Part shown: in pieces, positions 1-13,300 of the stretch | How the letters are laid out: every line of letters begins with the position of its first letter | Numbering within the stretch: the first letter of the stretch is position 1 | Assembly: GCA_002416505.1 (NCBI GenBank) | Contig: DIAM01000015.1 | Location: 30,320-94,319, forward strand | Length of the DNA: 64,000 nucleotides | From: Gammaproteobacteria bacterium UBA5078 | Lineage (GTDB): Bacteria; Pseudomonadota; Gammaproteobacteria; Pseudomonadales; Pseudohongiellaceae | Direction of reading: 5' to 3' | Program-made: the position numbers and the translations under genes | Notes under the pieces: model-generated | What the model was told of the DNA's origin: nothing | The model's input: only the letters and a program-made list of their open reading frames with translations | Databases searched by the model: none

Positions 1-1
1 G

Positions 2-349
2 ATGACGATAAATCTCGATGCCACGCACCGTTTCAGCCGGCGTTCGGCAAACAGTCGCGTTTTCCTAGTGGGCGAACCCGTGAGTTTCTGTGTGGTGGGG
101 GAAAAATTGTATCGCTATAGCAGCTATGGGGTGGAGACGGCTCAATGCACGCCGGCGAGCTGCCTGCCTAGTACCTTGCCCGATCGCGCACTGCTGGCCG
201 ATAGCATAGACAACGCGGGCGCCACGGCATTCAGCCTCGGTGCGGCGACAACGCGGCGCAATGCGATCGTCTCTTTCGATATCTTGATGACGAGCCAGGG
301 CGACATAGTGCGGCTGAATCACGAGGTGCTAACTCATAATGTCCCCTAA
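2..349 (+). CDS. mshO: MSHA pilus biogenesis protein MshO, C-terminal part (truncated by window edge)
   Basis: Only the last ~115 residues are in the window and the gene must begin upstream, so the ATG at position 2 is just the first in-frame Met. The fragment has no prepilin leader, which would lie upstream. It shows the pattern I associate with MshO C-termini: a VFLVGEPVSFCVV-type strand, a pair of cysteines in the CTPASC stretch, and an ending in which a VRLNHEV strand is followed by a short NVP tail. MshO is a minor pilin-like protein of the mannose-sensitive haemagglutinin (MSHA) type IV pilus. The stop overlaps the start of the next gene, a MshP-like pilin, by 11 bases, which supports co-transcription. 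Assignment rests on this context and remembered family resemblance; another minor pilin (FimT/PilW-like) is the alternative. Confidence 0.62.
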   Translation: MTINLDATHRFSRRSANSRVFLVGEPVSFCVVGEKLYRYSSYGVETAQCTPASCLPSTLPDRALLADSIDNAGATAFSLGAATTRRNAIVSFDILMTSQGDIVRLNHEVLTHNVP

Positions 350-773
350 GCGCAGAGATGGCCAAACAACACTACACACGCAGCGCGGCATCGGTATACC
401 GGCGGCGCTTTTCGTGATCACGCTGTTCGCGGTTCTCGCGGTCGCGATCAATTTGCTGCAGGAGCAGAACGCAGAGACCTATGAGGAGCAAGTGAACCTC
501 ACGCGCGCCTTCTATGCTGCGGAATCTGGTGCGGGCATCGCGATGAACTCGATATTCCCGCCGGAGGAGTTTCCGCAATACAACGTCGACGCCGAGTGCG
601 CGGCTGGGCCACGCGAGTATGTGTTCACTATTGACGGGCTAAACGCGTGTACCGCGACGGTCACCTGCAGTGTGGATGCCACGGTCTCCAGCGTGGAGTA
701 TTACACCATCGTCAGTGAGGGCAGTTGTAACGGGGTGAGCCGCAAGGTGCAGGTCAGGAGTAGTGGACAATAG
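339..773 (+). CDS. mshP: MSHA biogenesis protein MshP (minor pilin-like)
   Basis: A 144-residue protein with a basic leader followed by a hydrophobic segment at about residues 17-40 (RGIGIPAALFVITLFAVLAV). This is the type III prepilin/PilX-like layout, with a Gly-Ile-Gly motif where the leader peptidase would cut. Next comes a helix containing the ATRAFYAAESG-like motif (here LTRAFYAAESGAG), characteristic of MshP/PilX proteins. The C-terminal half has four Cys in a small beta domain (DAECAAG, NACTATVTC, GSCNG). It likely sits in the inner membrane and primes MSHA pilus assembly. It starts inside the end of mshO (11-base overlap) and precedes the giant mshQ-like gene, although a small opposite-strand gene intervenes. 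The stop codon is the first base triplet of a perfect hairpin. Confidence 0.75.
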   Translation: MSPKRRDGQTTLHTQRGIGIPAALFVITLFAVLAVAINLLQEQNAETYEEQVNLTRAFYAAESGAGIAMNSIFPPEEFPQYNVDAECAAGPREYVFTIDGLNACTATVTCSVDATVSSVEYYTIVSEGSCNGVSRKVQVRSSGQ

Positions 774-796
774 AGGCGCGCTGCGCGAGACCTCTA
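771..796 (+). terminator. Hairpin at the mshP stop codon
   Basis: TAGAGG pairs with CCTCTA and an inner CGCG pairs with CGCG around a CTG loop, leaving an AGA bulge. The first stem base is the mshP stop codon. There is no T tract, so this is at most a weak terminator or an mRNA-stabilising 3' structure between mshP and the convergent gene. Confidence 0.3.
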
Positions 797-816
797 TCGA
801 AACACCGAGGTCGAAG

Positions 817-1110
817 TTAGAGCGCGCCTACCATATTGAAAATGGCATAGACCACGCCGAGGGTTAGAACGGTGGTGATGCCGTAGACGATGGCATTATT
901 GATGCCGACTTGCGAGCGGTAGGGGTCGATGCTGAGGTTCTTATCGTTTGCGCGGTGGCTGATATCGCGCTGCAGGCGGAGCTTATAGTTATCGCACTTC
1001 TCGAGCAGGCGCCAACCGGCCTTCTCTTCCTCCGCCATCACCGCAGCGATGTTGGGTGATTTCGCGAAATAGGGAGTAGTTGCCTGTATGACTTTATATT
1101 CGAGTTCCAT
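817..1110 (-). CDS. Small hypothetical protein with C-terminal membrane segment
   Basis: A 97-residue protein that I do not recognise. The soluble N-terminal two-thirds begins MELEYKVIQATTPYF and contains an amphipathic stretch (VMAEEEKAGWRLLEKCDNYKL). That gives it the flavour of the short DUF4177-like proteins in which a 'gets called from a Gly-Trp' motif precedes a strand. The last ~28 residues (AIVYGITTVLTLGVVYAIF) form one transmembrane helix, so it is probably a tail-anchored inner-membrane protein. It lies on the opposite strand between mshP and the mshQ-like gene, which is unusual because these two are normally adjacent. A start at 1110 is supported by a GGAGCATAAG-like purine-rich leader. 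Function unknown. Confidence 0.6.
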   Translation of the reverse strand: MELEYKVIQATTPYFAKSPNIAAVMAEEEKAGWRLLEKCDNYKLRLQRDISHRANDKNLSIDPYRSQVGINNAIVYGITTVLTLGVVYAIFNMVGAL

Positions 1111-1373
1111 CTTATGCTCCAGAGCGTTTGCGAATTTGTAAGTGCGTTGCAGGTATTTTGTGTGTTCATTCAGGCTTTTGCAATGTTTAAGGCCCGCCGG
1201 GGTGGGCGATTTAGGGTCGAAATACCGCGCATTTCTCCCACATTGTGAGTAATCACGGTGTTTATTCGATAAAATAGCTAAGCTTTTAAAAGTATTAAGG
1301 TTTTCGCGCCTCTGCCACTACGGCTCAGGCATCTGCATTAAGCTAATCTAATTGATTTTTGGTTGCTCTACTC

Positions 1374-4300
1374 ATGACCGGTTCTAGACAGTGCCTCGAT
1401 TACTCGCCACACCTGTCGCGCCTTGCCAAGCATTGGTCTGGGGCGAGGCGTCGTATCGTTGGCGTTGTGGCGCTGGTGCTAGTCTCCCACCTCGGGGCTG
1501 CGCATGCGCAAGTGCCGGGGCCTGTCGCCTTGCAGGGCACGGGCGGCACAATCACGAGCAATGGCGCCTATCGCGTGCACACCTTCACCGTCGCAACGAC
1601 CCCGAAGAGTTTCGTGCCGCCCGCAGGCATTAGCGCCGTCGATGCACTAGTCGTCGGTGGCGGTGGTGGCGGGGCGAGAACCGGCAATAATGAGGGCGGT
1701 GGCGGCGGCGGCGCCGGGGGTTTCCTCAATCTAAGCAATGTATCCATACTCAGTGCGCCAAGTGCTACCTCGATTACTGTGGGGGACGCCGGTGCGGGCG
1801 CAACAGTTAATGGCAGCGGTTCATCAGGAGGCCAATCACGCTTCATCGCGATTACGAGTCGAGACGCGACGGGCGGCGGCGGTGGCGGTGATGGCGGCGC
1901 CGTAGGCCTTGCCGGCGGCAGTGGCGGTGGCGGTGGCGCCAATGGTGCCGGCTCACCCGCAGGGGGTGCAGGAGTTGTCGGTCAGGGCAATAATGGCGGC
2001 AATAGTTTCGGCGGCAATAACAACGACCGTGCCGGTGGCGGCGGCGGTGGTGCCGGGCAGGCGGGTTTCGATGCGACTAGCCAGAATGGCGGCGCAGGTG
2101 GTACCGGCGCGTCCTCGACGATCACGGGTTCTACGGTAACCTATGCCGCTGGCGGCGGCGGCGCGGGTAGAGTCAGTGGCGGGGCCGGAGGAAGTGGTGG
2201 CTTGGGTGGCGCCGGTGCGACGAATCAAGATGTTGGGGGTAACGGCAGCGGCTTTGGCAGCGGCGGCGGAGCGGGGCGGCGTAATCTTAACGGAGGCAAC
2301 GGCAGCGCAGGGGTAGTGGTGGTGAGTTACTTGGCGCCGCTACTGACTATGGACACGCAGCCCTCCACTAGCGCGGGCGCGGGGGTCGCTTTCGCACAGC
2401 AGCCGGTGATTCGCCTGACTCGGGGCGATGGTGTCACTGGCATTAATGGCATCACAATTACCGCGTCTTTAGCATCTGGAGGCGGCACTCTTGGTGGCAC
2501 ACTAACTGCGGTAACCGCCGGTGGCGGCTATGCCACGTTCGCGAATCTAAGCCTGTCGGGGATCGAGGGCGCCAAGACTATCGCATTCACGGCTGCAAAT
2601 TCCACCGGTCAGGTGGTCTCCAATGTTGTAACACTGCAGTCGACTCTGACGGTGCAGACACAACCCCCGGCAAGTGTGCAGCGTGGGGCTACTTTCTCGA
2701 CCGCGGCCCGTGCCTTCAATAATGCCTCGGTCGCGCAGAACGGCGTTGCCGTCACCGTGTCTATTCTGTCGGGGGGCGGCACGCTCAACGGCACGCTGAC
2801 TCAAAACACCGCCAGTGGCATCGCGACCTTCGCAAACCTGTCGATTACGGGTACTCCCGGAGTCCGCGTCCTGCAGTTTACGGCTACTAATTGGCGTTCG
2901 GTAAGCACTGCCAATGTCAATGTAACCGCCTCCACATTGGCCATCACGCAGCAGGCTTCGACTACGGTAACCCAGGGCGTGGTATTCCCTCAGCAACCCA
3001 TCGTGCGGGCTCTCGATGGCGGTGGTAATCCGATCGCTGGGGTCGATGTCACCGTAGTAGTTGCGGGGGGCTCCGGAGTTGTCAGCGGAACCACCACCAA
3101 GACTACCGATGCTAGTGGCTATGCTACATTCACGGACCTCTTGATCGGTGGCAGCACTGGCGTGCATACGCTGAATTTTTCGGCGAGCAATTGGAACCCC
3201 GTGGTGTCCAACAACATCACGGTCAGCGCGCCAACCAAATTCCTAACACTGAATACCCAGCCCTCGACGAGTGCGGGACTCGGACAAGTAATACCGATTC
3301 AACCGATTATATTGGCGAATGACGGTAGCCCAGTGGCTGGTGTGGTGGTCACCGCGGCCATCGATACTGGGCCTGGCACCCTGGGGGGCACGTTGACGGC
3401 CACGACCAATGCCAGTGGTTTGGCGAGCTTCAGCAATCTGTATGTTACCGGAGTGTCGGGAAGCCATACCCTGCGTTTTACCTCGCCCACCTGGACCCAG
3501 GCAATCTCCAATGCGATCACCATTTCGCCATCGACCCTAAGCATTACACAGCAGGCCAGTGCCACAGTAGAAAGTGCGGAGCAATTCGCGATGCAGCCCA
3601 TAGTGCGAGCGCTAGATGCCTCGGGCAACCCCATCAGCGGGCTCGATATCGCCGCGACGCTTCAATCCGGAGGGGGTAGTCTAGGGGGCACTCTCACCGC
3701 GACCACGGACGGCTCGGGCTTAGCGTATTTTTCTAATCTTCGAATTACCGGGACTCCTGGTGACCGTGTGCTGCGCTTCGCAACGACCGGTTGGAATTCG
3801 GTGGACTCGAATCCTGTAAGCGTTATTCCCTCGCCACTGCTGGTGCTGCAACAGGCCTCGACGCCTGAGCAAAGCGGTGTGGTGTTCTCGCAGCAACCCA
3901 TAGTCGAAGCGCGCGATGGCAATGATAGTCCGATCAGCGGTGTCATCGTGACCGCCAGTATCTTCTCGGGGGGCGGGACACTCGGTGGCACCGTCACCGC
4001 CACCACCGATGGTAGTGGGCAGGCGGCGTTCACAAACTTACAGATTAGTGGGGCCAATGGCGAGCGAGTGCTGCGTTTCACCGCGACAGATTGGCAGTCC
4101 ACCGACAGTGCCGGGATAACAATATTCTCCAATCTCAGCATTACTACGCAGCCGACAGCGCTGGTGACCAGTGGCGAGGTGTTCCCACAGCAACCCGTGA
4201 TAGAGGCTCTGGATGGGGCGGGCAGCCTCATCAGTGGTTTGCAAGTGAGCGCCACGCTTTTTACCGGCACAGGTGTGTTGTCTGGCACTAGTACGGCCAC

Positions 4301-7300
4301 TACGGGTGTCGATGGTCGGGCAACCTTCTCCGACCTCGCCATCGCCGGAGCGCCTGGCGGAAGAACGCTGCAATTCAGCGCACTAGGGTGGGGAAGCGTC
4401 GAGTCGGCCACTGTCGATATCGCGGGTGGGCCAGGGAGTTGCGCCTTCGAAGGTGGCGTCATTGGCTCGCAGTTGGTCACCCTTTTGGGCTGCACCACCT
4501 CTCAGGTAAATCCTCTGGGTAGCGCGATCAGCATCGATGTGCCAGGTGGCACAGCACAAGGCGATGTCCTGGTTGCCTTTATCGCCGCGCACCAAACATC
4601 CGTGTTCAATGTGACTGGTTGGACGAAGCTCTCGGAAGACGGTTCAGGAGGCAGCCAGACACTGTCGGTGTTCACGCGTGTCGCCACCGCTAGCGAACCA
4701 GCCTCCTACACATTTACCGAAGCCAGCAGCAATACGCGTTATATCTATGGCGCCATGATGCGCTTCCTGGGCGGCGATGGCAGTGTATTGGTAGGCACCG
4801 CCAATACGGGCAATAATTCCACAGCGATAGCGCCGGCATTGACCACTAGTTTAGACGATACATTAATCGTGCGACTAGCTTCGGTGCGCAACAACCTCAC
4901 ACCGAACCCCGCCAGCGGCGGCATCGTAGCCGGGCATCGCAATATAACCCAGGATAGCGCCAACAACTCCGATGGCGCAGCGGCTTATTACAACGATACG
5001 GATGCCAGCGACAACGTCGCCACTGCGAACTTCACCAATACCAGCAATCGCTGGGTGGCTCAAACCATCGGACTAGAGCCCGCGCCGGTTTATCACTTTG
5101 AGATTACACATGGCGCCTCGCATGGCACCTGTTCCGCGACCACTCCGGTGACGATCACCGCCTTCGACAGCTACGGTGTTCAGGTCACCGACTTCGAAGG
5201 CACGATGACGCTAACGAGCAGTGGCGGAACTGGAAACTACGCGCTTAGCACTGGAACCGGTACTCCCGCTAATTTTGCCAACGGCACGTCTAATGACGGG
5301 ATCGCTGAGTATGAATTCGATGGCACTGAGGGAGGGGCGGTAACCCTCGATTTCTCTAGCTCTAGCATTGGCACTATTACATTCGATGCGGTTGGAGAGT
5401 ATGAAAGAACGGTGACTCCCGTGTCCCCTGCGCCGGGTCAAACTGCGCAAGTCATTACAGAGACTGCAGAGACCGAGAACTATGCGCTGTCGATGACTCT
5501 TGGCGCCTGTGCGTTCCGCATCAGCCACGACGGCAATGGCAGCGTCTGTTCCATCGACCCGATTACGATCAGTGTCGTCGACTCGCTAGGAAATAATGTT
5601 AACTACACGGGTAATATCAATCTAAGTACCGTGGGGGTTACCGGCGGTAACTGGACCAAGACCAGCACGCCGACCGATGCCAATGGCACTCTCGACAATG
5701 GCGCCTCTAACGACGGCGTCGCGAGTTACGCCTTCGTGTTAGCGGATGCCGGCGATATCGTGCTCAATTTCCAAGACAATATCGCCGAGACACTGAATTT
5801 CAATATTACCGCCGCCGGCGTGAGTGCGCCCGCCGGCATCTACGATCCGAATCTCGTCGTCACCGCCTGTAGTTTCCGCATCGCCCACAGTGCGAGCATG
5901 GATGTGTGTTCTCCCGAGGAAGTGACTATTAGCATAGTCAATAATCTAGGCGTCACGGTGACGGGCTACACGGGCACCATCAATCTTTCCACCACCACTG
6001 GCCGCGGCAGTTGGGCTAAGACCACGACGGCGATTGATGCCGAGGGCACCCTGACCGACCCAATCGCGGGAGATGGCGGCGCAACCTACAATTTCGTGGT
6101 CGGCGATGCCGGCACGATCACTCTAAAATTCATCCACCCTGGAGCATCGGGCGTGGTGAATATTAATGTCAGTGATGGCGCCACACTAGACCCCCGCAGT
6201 TCCGCGAGCCCCTACGATCAGAGTATCGCGGTGGGGTTGTGTAAATTCGAAATTAGCCATAGTGAGAGTGCTACGGCGTGTGAGATAGAAGCGGTCACCA
6301 TCACTGTACGCGATAGCCTGGGTGTGCTTGCCGACGAATACGAAGGCACGATGACCCTAGCGACCAACACCAATCATGGCAATTGGTTGGTGAATACGGG
6401 TAGCGGTGTATTAGCAGACGTGGCTGGCGACGACAACGGCACGGCGACCTATAAGTTCAGCGCCGGCGACGATGGGCAAGTCATTCTCGATTTCAGTACG
6501 CCCCATGCCGAGATTGTGAACTTCGACGCGATCGACAATGCCATCATCGTCGATGTGACACTCGACCCGAATCTAGTAGTGAGTTCATGCCTGCCCGCTA
6601 TTGTGGGGGCAGCCTCGTGTGTTGTGGGATCGAGCACGTCGCTTTCGATACCGGCACAATCCCTAGTGGAAAATCAGCGTAGCCGAATGGTGTTGATGCT
6701 GGTCTCTGGCGCGAGTGCAAGCAATGTTTCCTCGGCGAGTTTCAACTCGCAATCGATGACACTGATTCGCAGGCAACAGGATAGTAGTGGTGAGGGTAAT
6801 ACCACCGAGCTGTGGGGCATCAGGGATATCAACTTGCCCGTTGCCTCCGGTAGCTATAGCGGCGCTTTCACCGGCGGGCCTGTGGGCGCCGCGATGTGTC
6901 TGCTTGCAATCAATGAAGTGGAGCAGGTTTTCCCTGCCGCCCTGATCCCTGCCGATACTGGGCCAAATAATGGCAGCGCGGGCTCTGGGGCAAGGACGAC
7001 TACTATTACTTCGCAGGCTAACAACTCTCTCATAGTCGTAGGGACGAGCTTCGATTCGCCGACTTACTGGAACTTTGCTACGCCGGCGCCGGACTACTTG
7101 ACGCGTATTTTCGGTATGTTTGGAACGCCAATTGCGAACCCCACTGGCAACGGAGCGCGTTTCGGAGGCAGTGCCGGTCGCCTCCCTACAGCAGGCATTG
7201 CCAATATAGAGGAGAGATTGGAGTACACCACCCCGCCGGTGGGGACGCAGCTTGCCGTGGCATTCAAGCCACTCATTGCCGGAGTTCCTCTAGCGAGTGA

Positions 7301-10300
7301 CTATGTGCCAGTATTATTAGAACAAACATTCTCTGGAAACTTAAGTTACCGCGCCATCGGCGCTACGCTGCGCACGACCTTCAACGACGATGCACCTACT
7401 CCCCTTGGGTGTAATTTTGTCAGTGGGGGGGTTAACGCCTCCACCTCAGCAACGCTGACACTGCCTCCAGGTGGGTCCAGTGTGCGGGCAGCTTATCTGT
7501 ATTGGGCGGGCTCCGGTGACGCCGCTATTTCTGGGCACGTCGACGCCGATGTGAGTTTTGGCTTAAACGGGAGTGAGGTCCCAATTACTGCCGATCAAAT
7601 CTTCTTGATCGACAACACTGGCGTGAGCAATGACGTCGATTATTTTACGGGTTTTAGCGATGTTACGAGTCTAGTGAGCGGTAGTGGGCTGTACACACTC
7701 AAAGACTTTTCGGTGCAGTCTGGCGCTCCTTGGAGTGCTTCCCAGTCTTGTGCCGGTGTCTGGAGTTTGATCGTCGTATACGACCATCCCGATGAACGAC
7801 TGCGCGTGGTGAATCTCTTCCAAGGTTTCCAACCATTCCAGAATTCCAACTTTACTCTGGTGCCGCGTAATTTCCGCATGGCGACAAATGATGCAGCCTT
7901 GAATCTACCCAATGGGCAGGTGACGCACATTACCTTGGAGGGAGATGAAACCCTTAACTCTCCTGACAATGCGGAGGGTTTGGGGATACAGACCGCGCCT
8001 AACGCCACGAATTTTACGAATATCACATCTAGCCTCAACCCACTCGGACAGGAGTTCAACTCGACCATTACGCGCCCCGTCTATGTCTACGATGCAGGCA
8101 CGGGCTACTATGAATTCGACGCGAGCGCCGGTCCCAATGGCGATGGCTTAGAGATCGATGTGCCCGGGCCTCAGGTTAGCTCCGGTGGGCCGCGCTTTGG
8201 TAACTCTTGGGGCCTCGATGTCGATACGCACTACATCCAGGGAGGTGGGCCAGGCTCACTCCTCTATAATTTTGCGATAGACGGCGCTGAGGCAGAGCAA
8301 ATCACGACCCGTTATTCCGCGGAGCAAGACCTCGTGATGTTGATCTCCGAAGTCATTAGTGTCACTAATTTTCCAGTTGCGGACCTCGAGGTCACAAAAA
8401 CGGAAACGAGCACGTTTAAGGTCAATGGCACAGGCAGCTATCAGTTCGTCGTACACAACAACGGCAACGGTGGCGTCAGCGGTGGCTATGCAGATGGCGA
8501 AATATTAGTAGCGGACATCTTGCCGGATGGGCTCACCTTTGCCAATGCGGGGGCTGTTAGCGGTACTGGCTGGAGTTGTAGCGTCACTTTGAATCCTGGG
8601 GCCTTCTCCTGCACCTACGATATCGCGGCGACCTGGACTGGCGGTGCTATTGCTGCGCGTCTGGCCGAAGGCGAATCCCTGCCCCCTATCAATGCCACGG
8701 TCCAGATCGGCAGTAGTAGCTTCTTCCCCCTGCGCAATAATAACGCCAAGAATAGCGTGCGCATGCTGCACTCTGGCGGTAGTTGTGCGGCGACTGCCAA
8801 CGGGGTAGTGCCGGACGCGCAGGACTGCCAACGCGCCCCTCAGTTCGATAATTTCAACGACCTAGAGGGCGGCAATATCGATATCAACGACCTGGACGAT
8901 AAGCAGGCCAATAATAATAACGTCGATAGCGTCACCACTGTAGTGAAGGGCGTCGAAGTCGACCTCGTGATGAACAAGTTTGTAGAGGACATATTGGAGG
9001 CTGGTAGTACCGGCATCTATACCCTGCGCATCACCAATAACGGCCCCGATGCCACCACCGCGCCCATCACCGTGAACGATATACAGCCCACTGGCGTTAC
9101 CTTCGACTCGGCAGCGGGCACGGGTTGGATCTGCCCGATTCCATCGGGGAGTCTCACTTGCACCTATGCCGGTTCGCTGGCTGTGGGTCAGAGCACGGAT
9201 ATCCTGTTGACCGTTGATGTCACCGGCGCCGATGGCTACTTCGTGACCAACGCCGCCTCCGTCACTGCGGGGGCATTCAATTTCGATACCAACGACAGCA
9301 ATAATTCCGATCAAGACATTACAGAGATTCAGGGCGCACCCGTCGCATCCCAAGAGAAATTCCTATTGTCGGTTAGCTCACTGGGCCAGCTGACTAGCAT
9401 CGGCGGACTCTCGAACTTCGAGGATGATGACTACATCATCTACGACCCAGCTACAGACACGGCACAGATGTTCTTCGACAACAGTGCCCTGGGTTTCGAT
9501 GTGAACGATGCCGATGCCGTACACCTTCTCAAGAATGGCCACATCGTGATCTCGGCGAAGACCGCCGGCTCGATCGGTACGGGCGCAGGGCTTATAAACT
9601 TCGGTCCGGGAGACCTCGTCGTCTATGATCCGATATTAGGCACCGCCTCACTACTATTCGATGGTGACACGATCTTTGGTGGTCCGAATCCGGGCGATAA
9701 TAATATTACCGCCGTGTATGTGAATGACGACGGCACTATCGATATCGCGGTGGAAAGAAGCGACCCTAGCTCTACAATCGGCAGCAATAATTTGGCTGTG
9801 GTCAACACCAACATCATTCGTTACGACCCAGTGGCGGGGACCGCTAGCAATATTATCGACTTAGGTGCCCTGCTGGACACGGGGGATAGCGGCGCAATCA
9901 TCACCGGTTTCTATAGGCGAGTCGACCCCAGTAACCCGAATGCGACTATTCAGAACTATGTGCTCACCATTCAAGACCCGAATGATGGGCTTATTACGAC
10001 GGGGGTCGGTTACGATCCCTCTACTGGCACCGTGGTGACACAGGACGATGTTACGCAGATCGATAACACCGGCGCACTCACTACCTCCAATCTGTTCTTA
10101 GGGGACGTGGAGCTCGGCGTATTCGAGTCTAGTGGCAACTTAAGCAATCTCTTGATCGACGCGATACACGTTCTCGAGGACCCCTATATAGGCCACTTCC
10201 GCATCTCGGAGTATGGTGGCAGCGCTTCGGTGTGTTCACCCACAGGATTGCAGCTACGCATTAGTAAGCACGAAGGGCTTACCCATACGCGCGATACCGA

Positions 10301-13300
10301 CTATTACGGCTCCGTGCGTCTCTCCACGGATACGGGTATTGGCGATTGGGCCATCGTCAGTGGCGGCGGCACTCTGAGTAACGGTGCGGCTAACGATGGC
10401 TTCGCTATCTATACCTATGTCCCTAGCGACGGTGGCACCGTGGTGTTGAGTCTTAACCAATCTATTGCCGGCACCGTCAACGTCGATGTCAGCAATGGCA
10501 TCGCGCGCGAAGGCATTCCCGCTGGCGTGGGATCGGAGGCGCCGCTATTTACCTATAGCGCAGGGGTCACGCTCAACTACTTGGATAGTTTCAGCACCGT
10601 CTCGTACGCCAATCAAGATGGTACGAACGCATGGGGAGCCAACTGGACGGAGAATGACGCGGTACTCCCCGCCGGCGCGGCGTCGGGAGATGTGAAGGTG
10701 GCAGGTGGTAAGGCGGTGTTCACGCGAGCCGGCCTAACCACACCGCCCAGCCTCATGCGTAGTATCGATCTAAGCGGGGCTACACTGCAGTCGGATCTAA
10801 TCCTTAGCTTTAGTTATAACTATGCGAATCTTGGGACGTTCGAAGAGTTTGTCGTAGAGGCGCGTCATGACACTGCCGCGTCGTGGCAACAGGTGGCCCT
10901 GTATAAGCGCGGCTCAACATTGCCGAATGTCGCCACAGGCAACGCCCTGTCGGGTAACCTCAACCTGTCTGCCGTCTTCTCGGGTACGCCGGGGGCTAAT
11001 ACCCAGATTCGTTTCCGAGTAGTGCAGGGTTTTTCCGCTGGGGCAACATTCTCTATCGACGATGTGAAGCTCACGGCAGAGACTAGCGACTGTAATGTCA
11101 GCCCGCTCGGTGTTGCCCACTATGAGATTGATATCCAGGGCATTACTAGTGGCACCTATAGTGGGGTGGCCTGCGTGGGCGCGGAGGTCACGATCACTGG
11201 TCACAATGCTGCCCACACCGCCATAGAACCAGGTGCCGTCACAATCTATCTGACCACCAAATTGACGAGCAACGGAAGCAGTATTAACAAAGGCAATTGG
11301 TCACGCGTTATCGACGGTACCGGGGTGCTCAACAACGGCACGGTCAACAACGGTGCTGCTACCTATACCTTCCCAGCGAATGAAGAAAGCGTAAAAATTC
11401 TCTTCAACTACACTGGCCCGTCCTCGAATCCGGAAATAATCAATTTCAATGTGACGGACAATACGAATACGGAATTTGAAGACCCGAACTACTCTGTGTC
11501 GCAGATAGGCTTACGTGTATTGAACTCAGGCACGGGTAGTTCCTCAACTCCAATTCCGGTGCAAATTGCAGGTAAACCTTCGAATGTGAATCCGATCTCG
11601 TCGGTGCTTTATGTTCAAGTGGTTAACTCGTCTGGAACTAATCCAGGCGTATGCGAACCGCTTTTCGCGGTTGGCGAAACGCTCGATCTAGAATTCGCCG
11701 CAGAGTGTGACGACCCGACCGAGTGCGTAACGGCGACCGAGTCATTTGAGGTAAACGGGACCTCCGTGCCCTTGATCGATCAGCCAGACCCAGTGAACTA
11801 CACCAGTGTGCCAATCACCCTTGCCGATGTGGGCGGTGGTGTGCCCGGCGCACCGATCGTGATCAACTACTCCGACGTTGGTAAGATGCGCCTGCACTCG
11901 CGTTTCGATATTCCCTTCGGAGACAACCTCGATCCGTTGTTGGCCACGAAGTCAGGAGACGCAGTCACTTCCACTAGCAATCAGTTTATCGTACGCCCCT
12001 TCGGCTTCGATATCGATTTCAGCGATGGCCGGGCCGATAACGGCACTGGTGATGCCTCCTATGCGGCAGACTACACTGGCTCGCGCTGGCGTATTGCCGG
12101 TGAGTCCTTCGACACGACAGTCTCGGCGGTGGCATGGGAGTCTGGTGACGACAGCAATAACGACGGTGTGCCAGACAGCGGCGCGGACCTGACCGACAAT
12201 CATGTCACGCCTAATTTCGATCAAGACTCTAGCGCCGGCTCCTACAGCGTGCAACTGAGCATCATCGAAACTAAGGTGCCAGGTGGCATCGATGGCGTGC
12301 TCGCCAATGATAATTTCGATGGCTTCGCCTTCGGCGTCAACACTCATAGCATTAACTACAATGAGGTCGGCATTATCGATGTGCGCGCGGACATCGTGGA
12401 TGGCAGCGATGCGGTAATTCCGTATTTAGGTACCTCTAATATAGAGGGGAGGGTCCTCAATGTGGGGCGCTTCTATCCGAACTTGTTCGCAGTCACGCAG
12501 AAAGCCCTCACGGGGCGCTCTGACTTGGCCTGCACGCCCGACTCGGGTTTCACCTATATGAACGAGCCCTTCGAGGTGTCGCTGGAGTTAACCGCCAAGG
12601 GCCTAAGCGACAGTGGCAATTACACGACCGTGAACTACCGTGGCGATTTCGCGAAACTGGATAGCTTCGCAGAGCTATCCCTTGTGGCCATCAACGATGT
12701 CGAGAGTGCCAGCGATGTCGACTACAGCACGCGTCTCGCGAACAGTAGCCTAGCCACTAGTTTCGCCGGAACCTGGAGTGGTGGCGTGCTCTCGCTAGCG
12801 GGCAATATGATATTCCAGCGCAACGCGGCGGCGACGCCCGACGGTCCGTTCCCCGCTATGCAGATCGCATTCAAGCCAACGGATAACGATGGCGTGACAA
12901 TCGATCCGGCACGGGTCGACGAGTTAACCCCGCTAGGCGTTCTGGATGTCGATCTCGACATCTTCCCAGCCGAGCCGGGCACCGCCGTTTACTATTTGAT
13001 CGACGAGCATGAGTTCCGCTACGGCAGGCTGATCGTCAACAATGCCTATGGCCCCGAGACCGAAGATCTCGCGCTGACCTTCTTGGTGGAGTACTACAAC
13101 GGCTCCGAGTTTGAACGCAATATACTCGACAACTGTTCGGTGCTCGATATCGCGGATGTGAGCTTCGTACCGGGTACCTATACGGAAGATCTGGACTCGG
13201 GAGAGACCGTATTAGTATCGCCGGATACGGTGACGTTCTTGAATGGTCAGACGCAAGGCTACGAGGACATCGCGCTGCCAAGCGATAGCCCGCTGGAGAC

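Noticed and set aside
1359..1373. TTG start of the mshQ-like gene
   Set aside because: The ATG 15 bases downstream is equally placed for the signal peptide and is a stronger start codon; neither has a clear ribosome-binding site.
1568..1942. Minus-strand frame with long proline runs opposite the mshQ glycine tract
   Set aside because: It is the antisense shadow of GGN glycine codons; no ribosome-binding site or domain, and the plus-strand reading is clearly the gene.
2340..4432. CRISPR-like periodicity
   Set aside because: The ~300-base period is protein-coding Ig-like repeat structure in one frame, with no short identical repeats or spacers.
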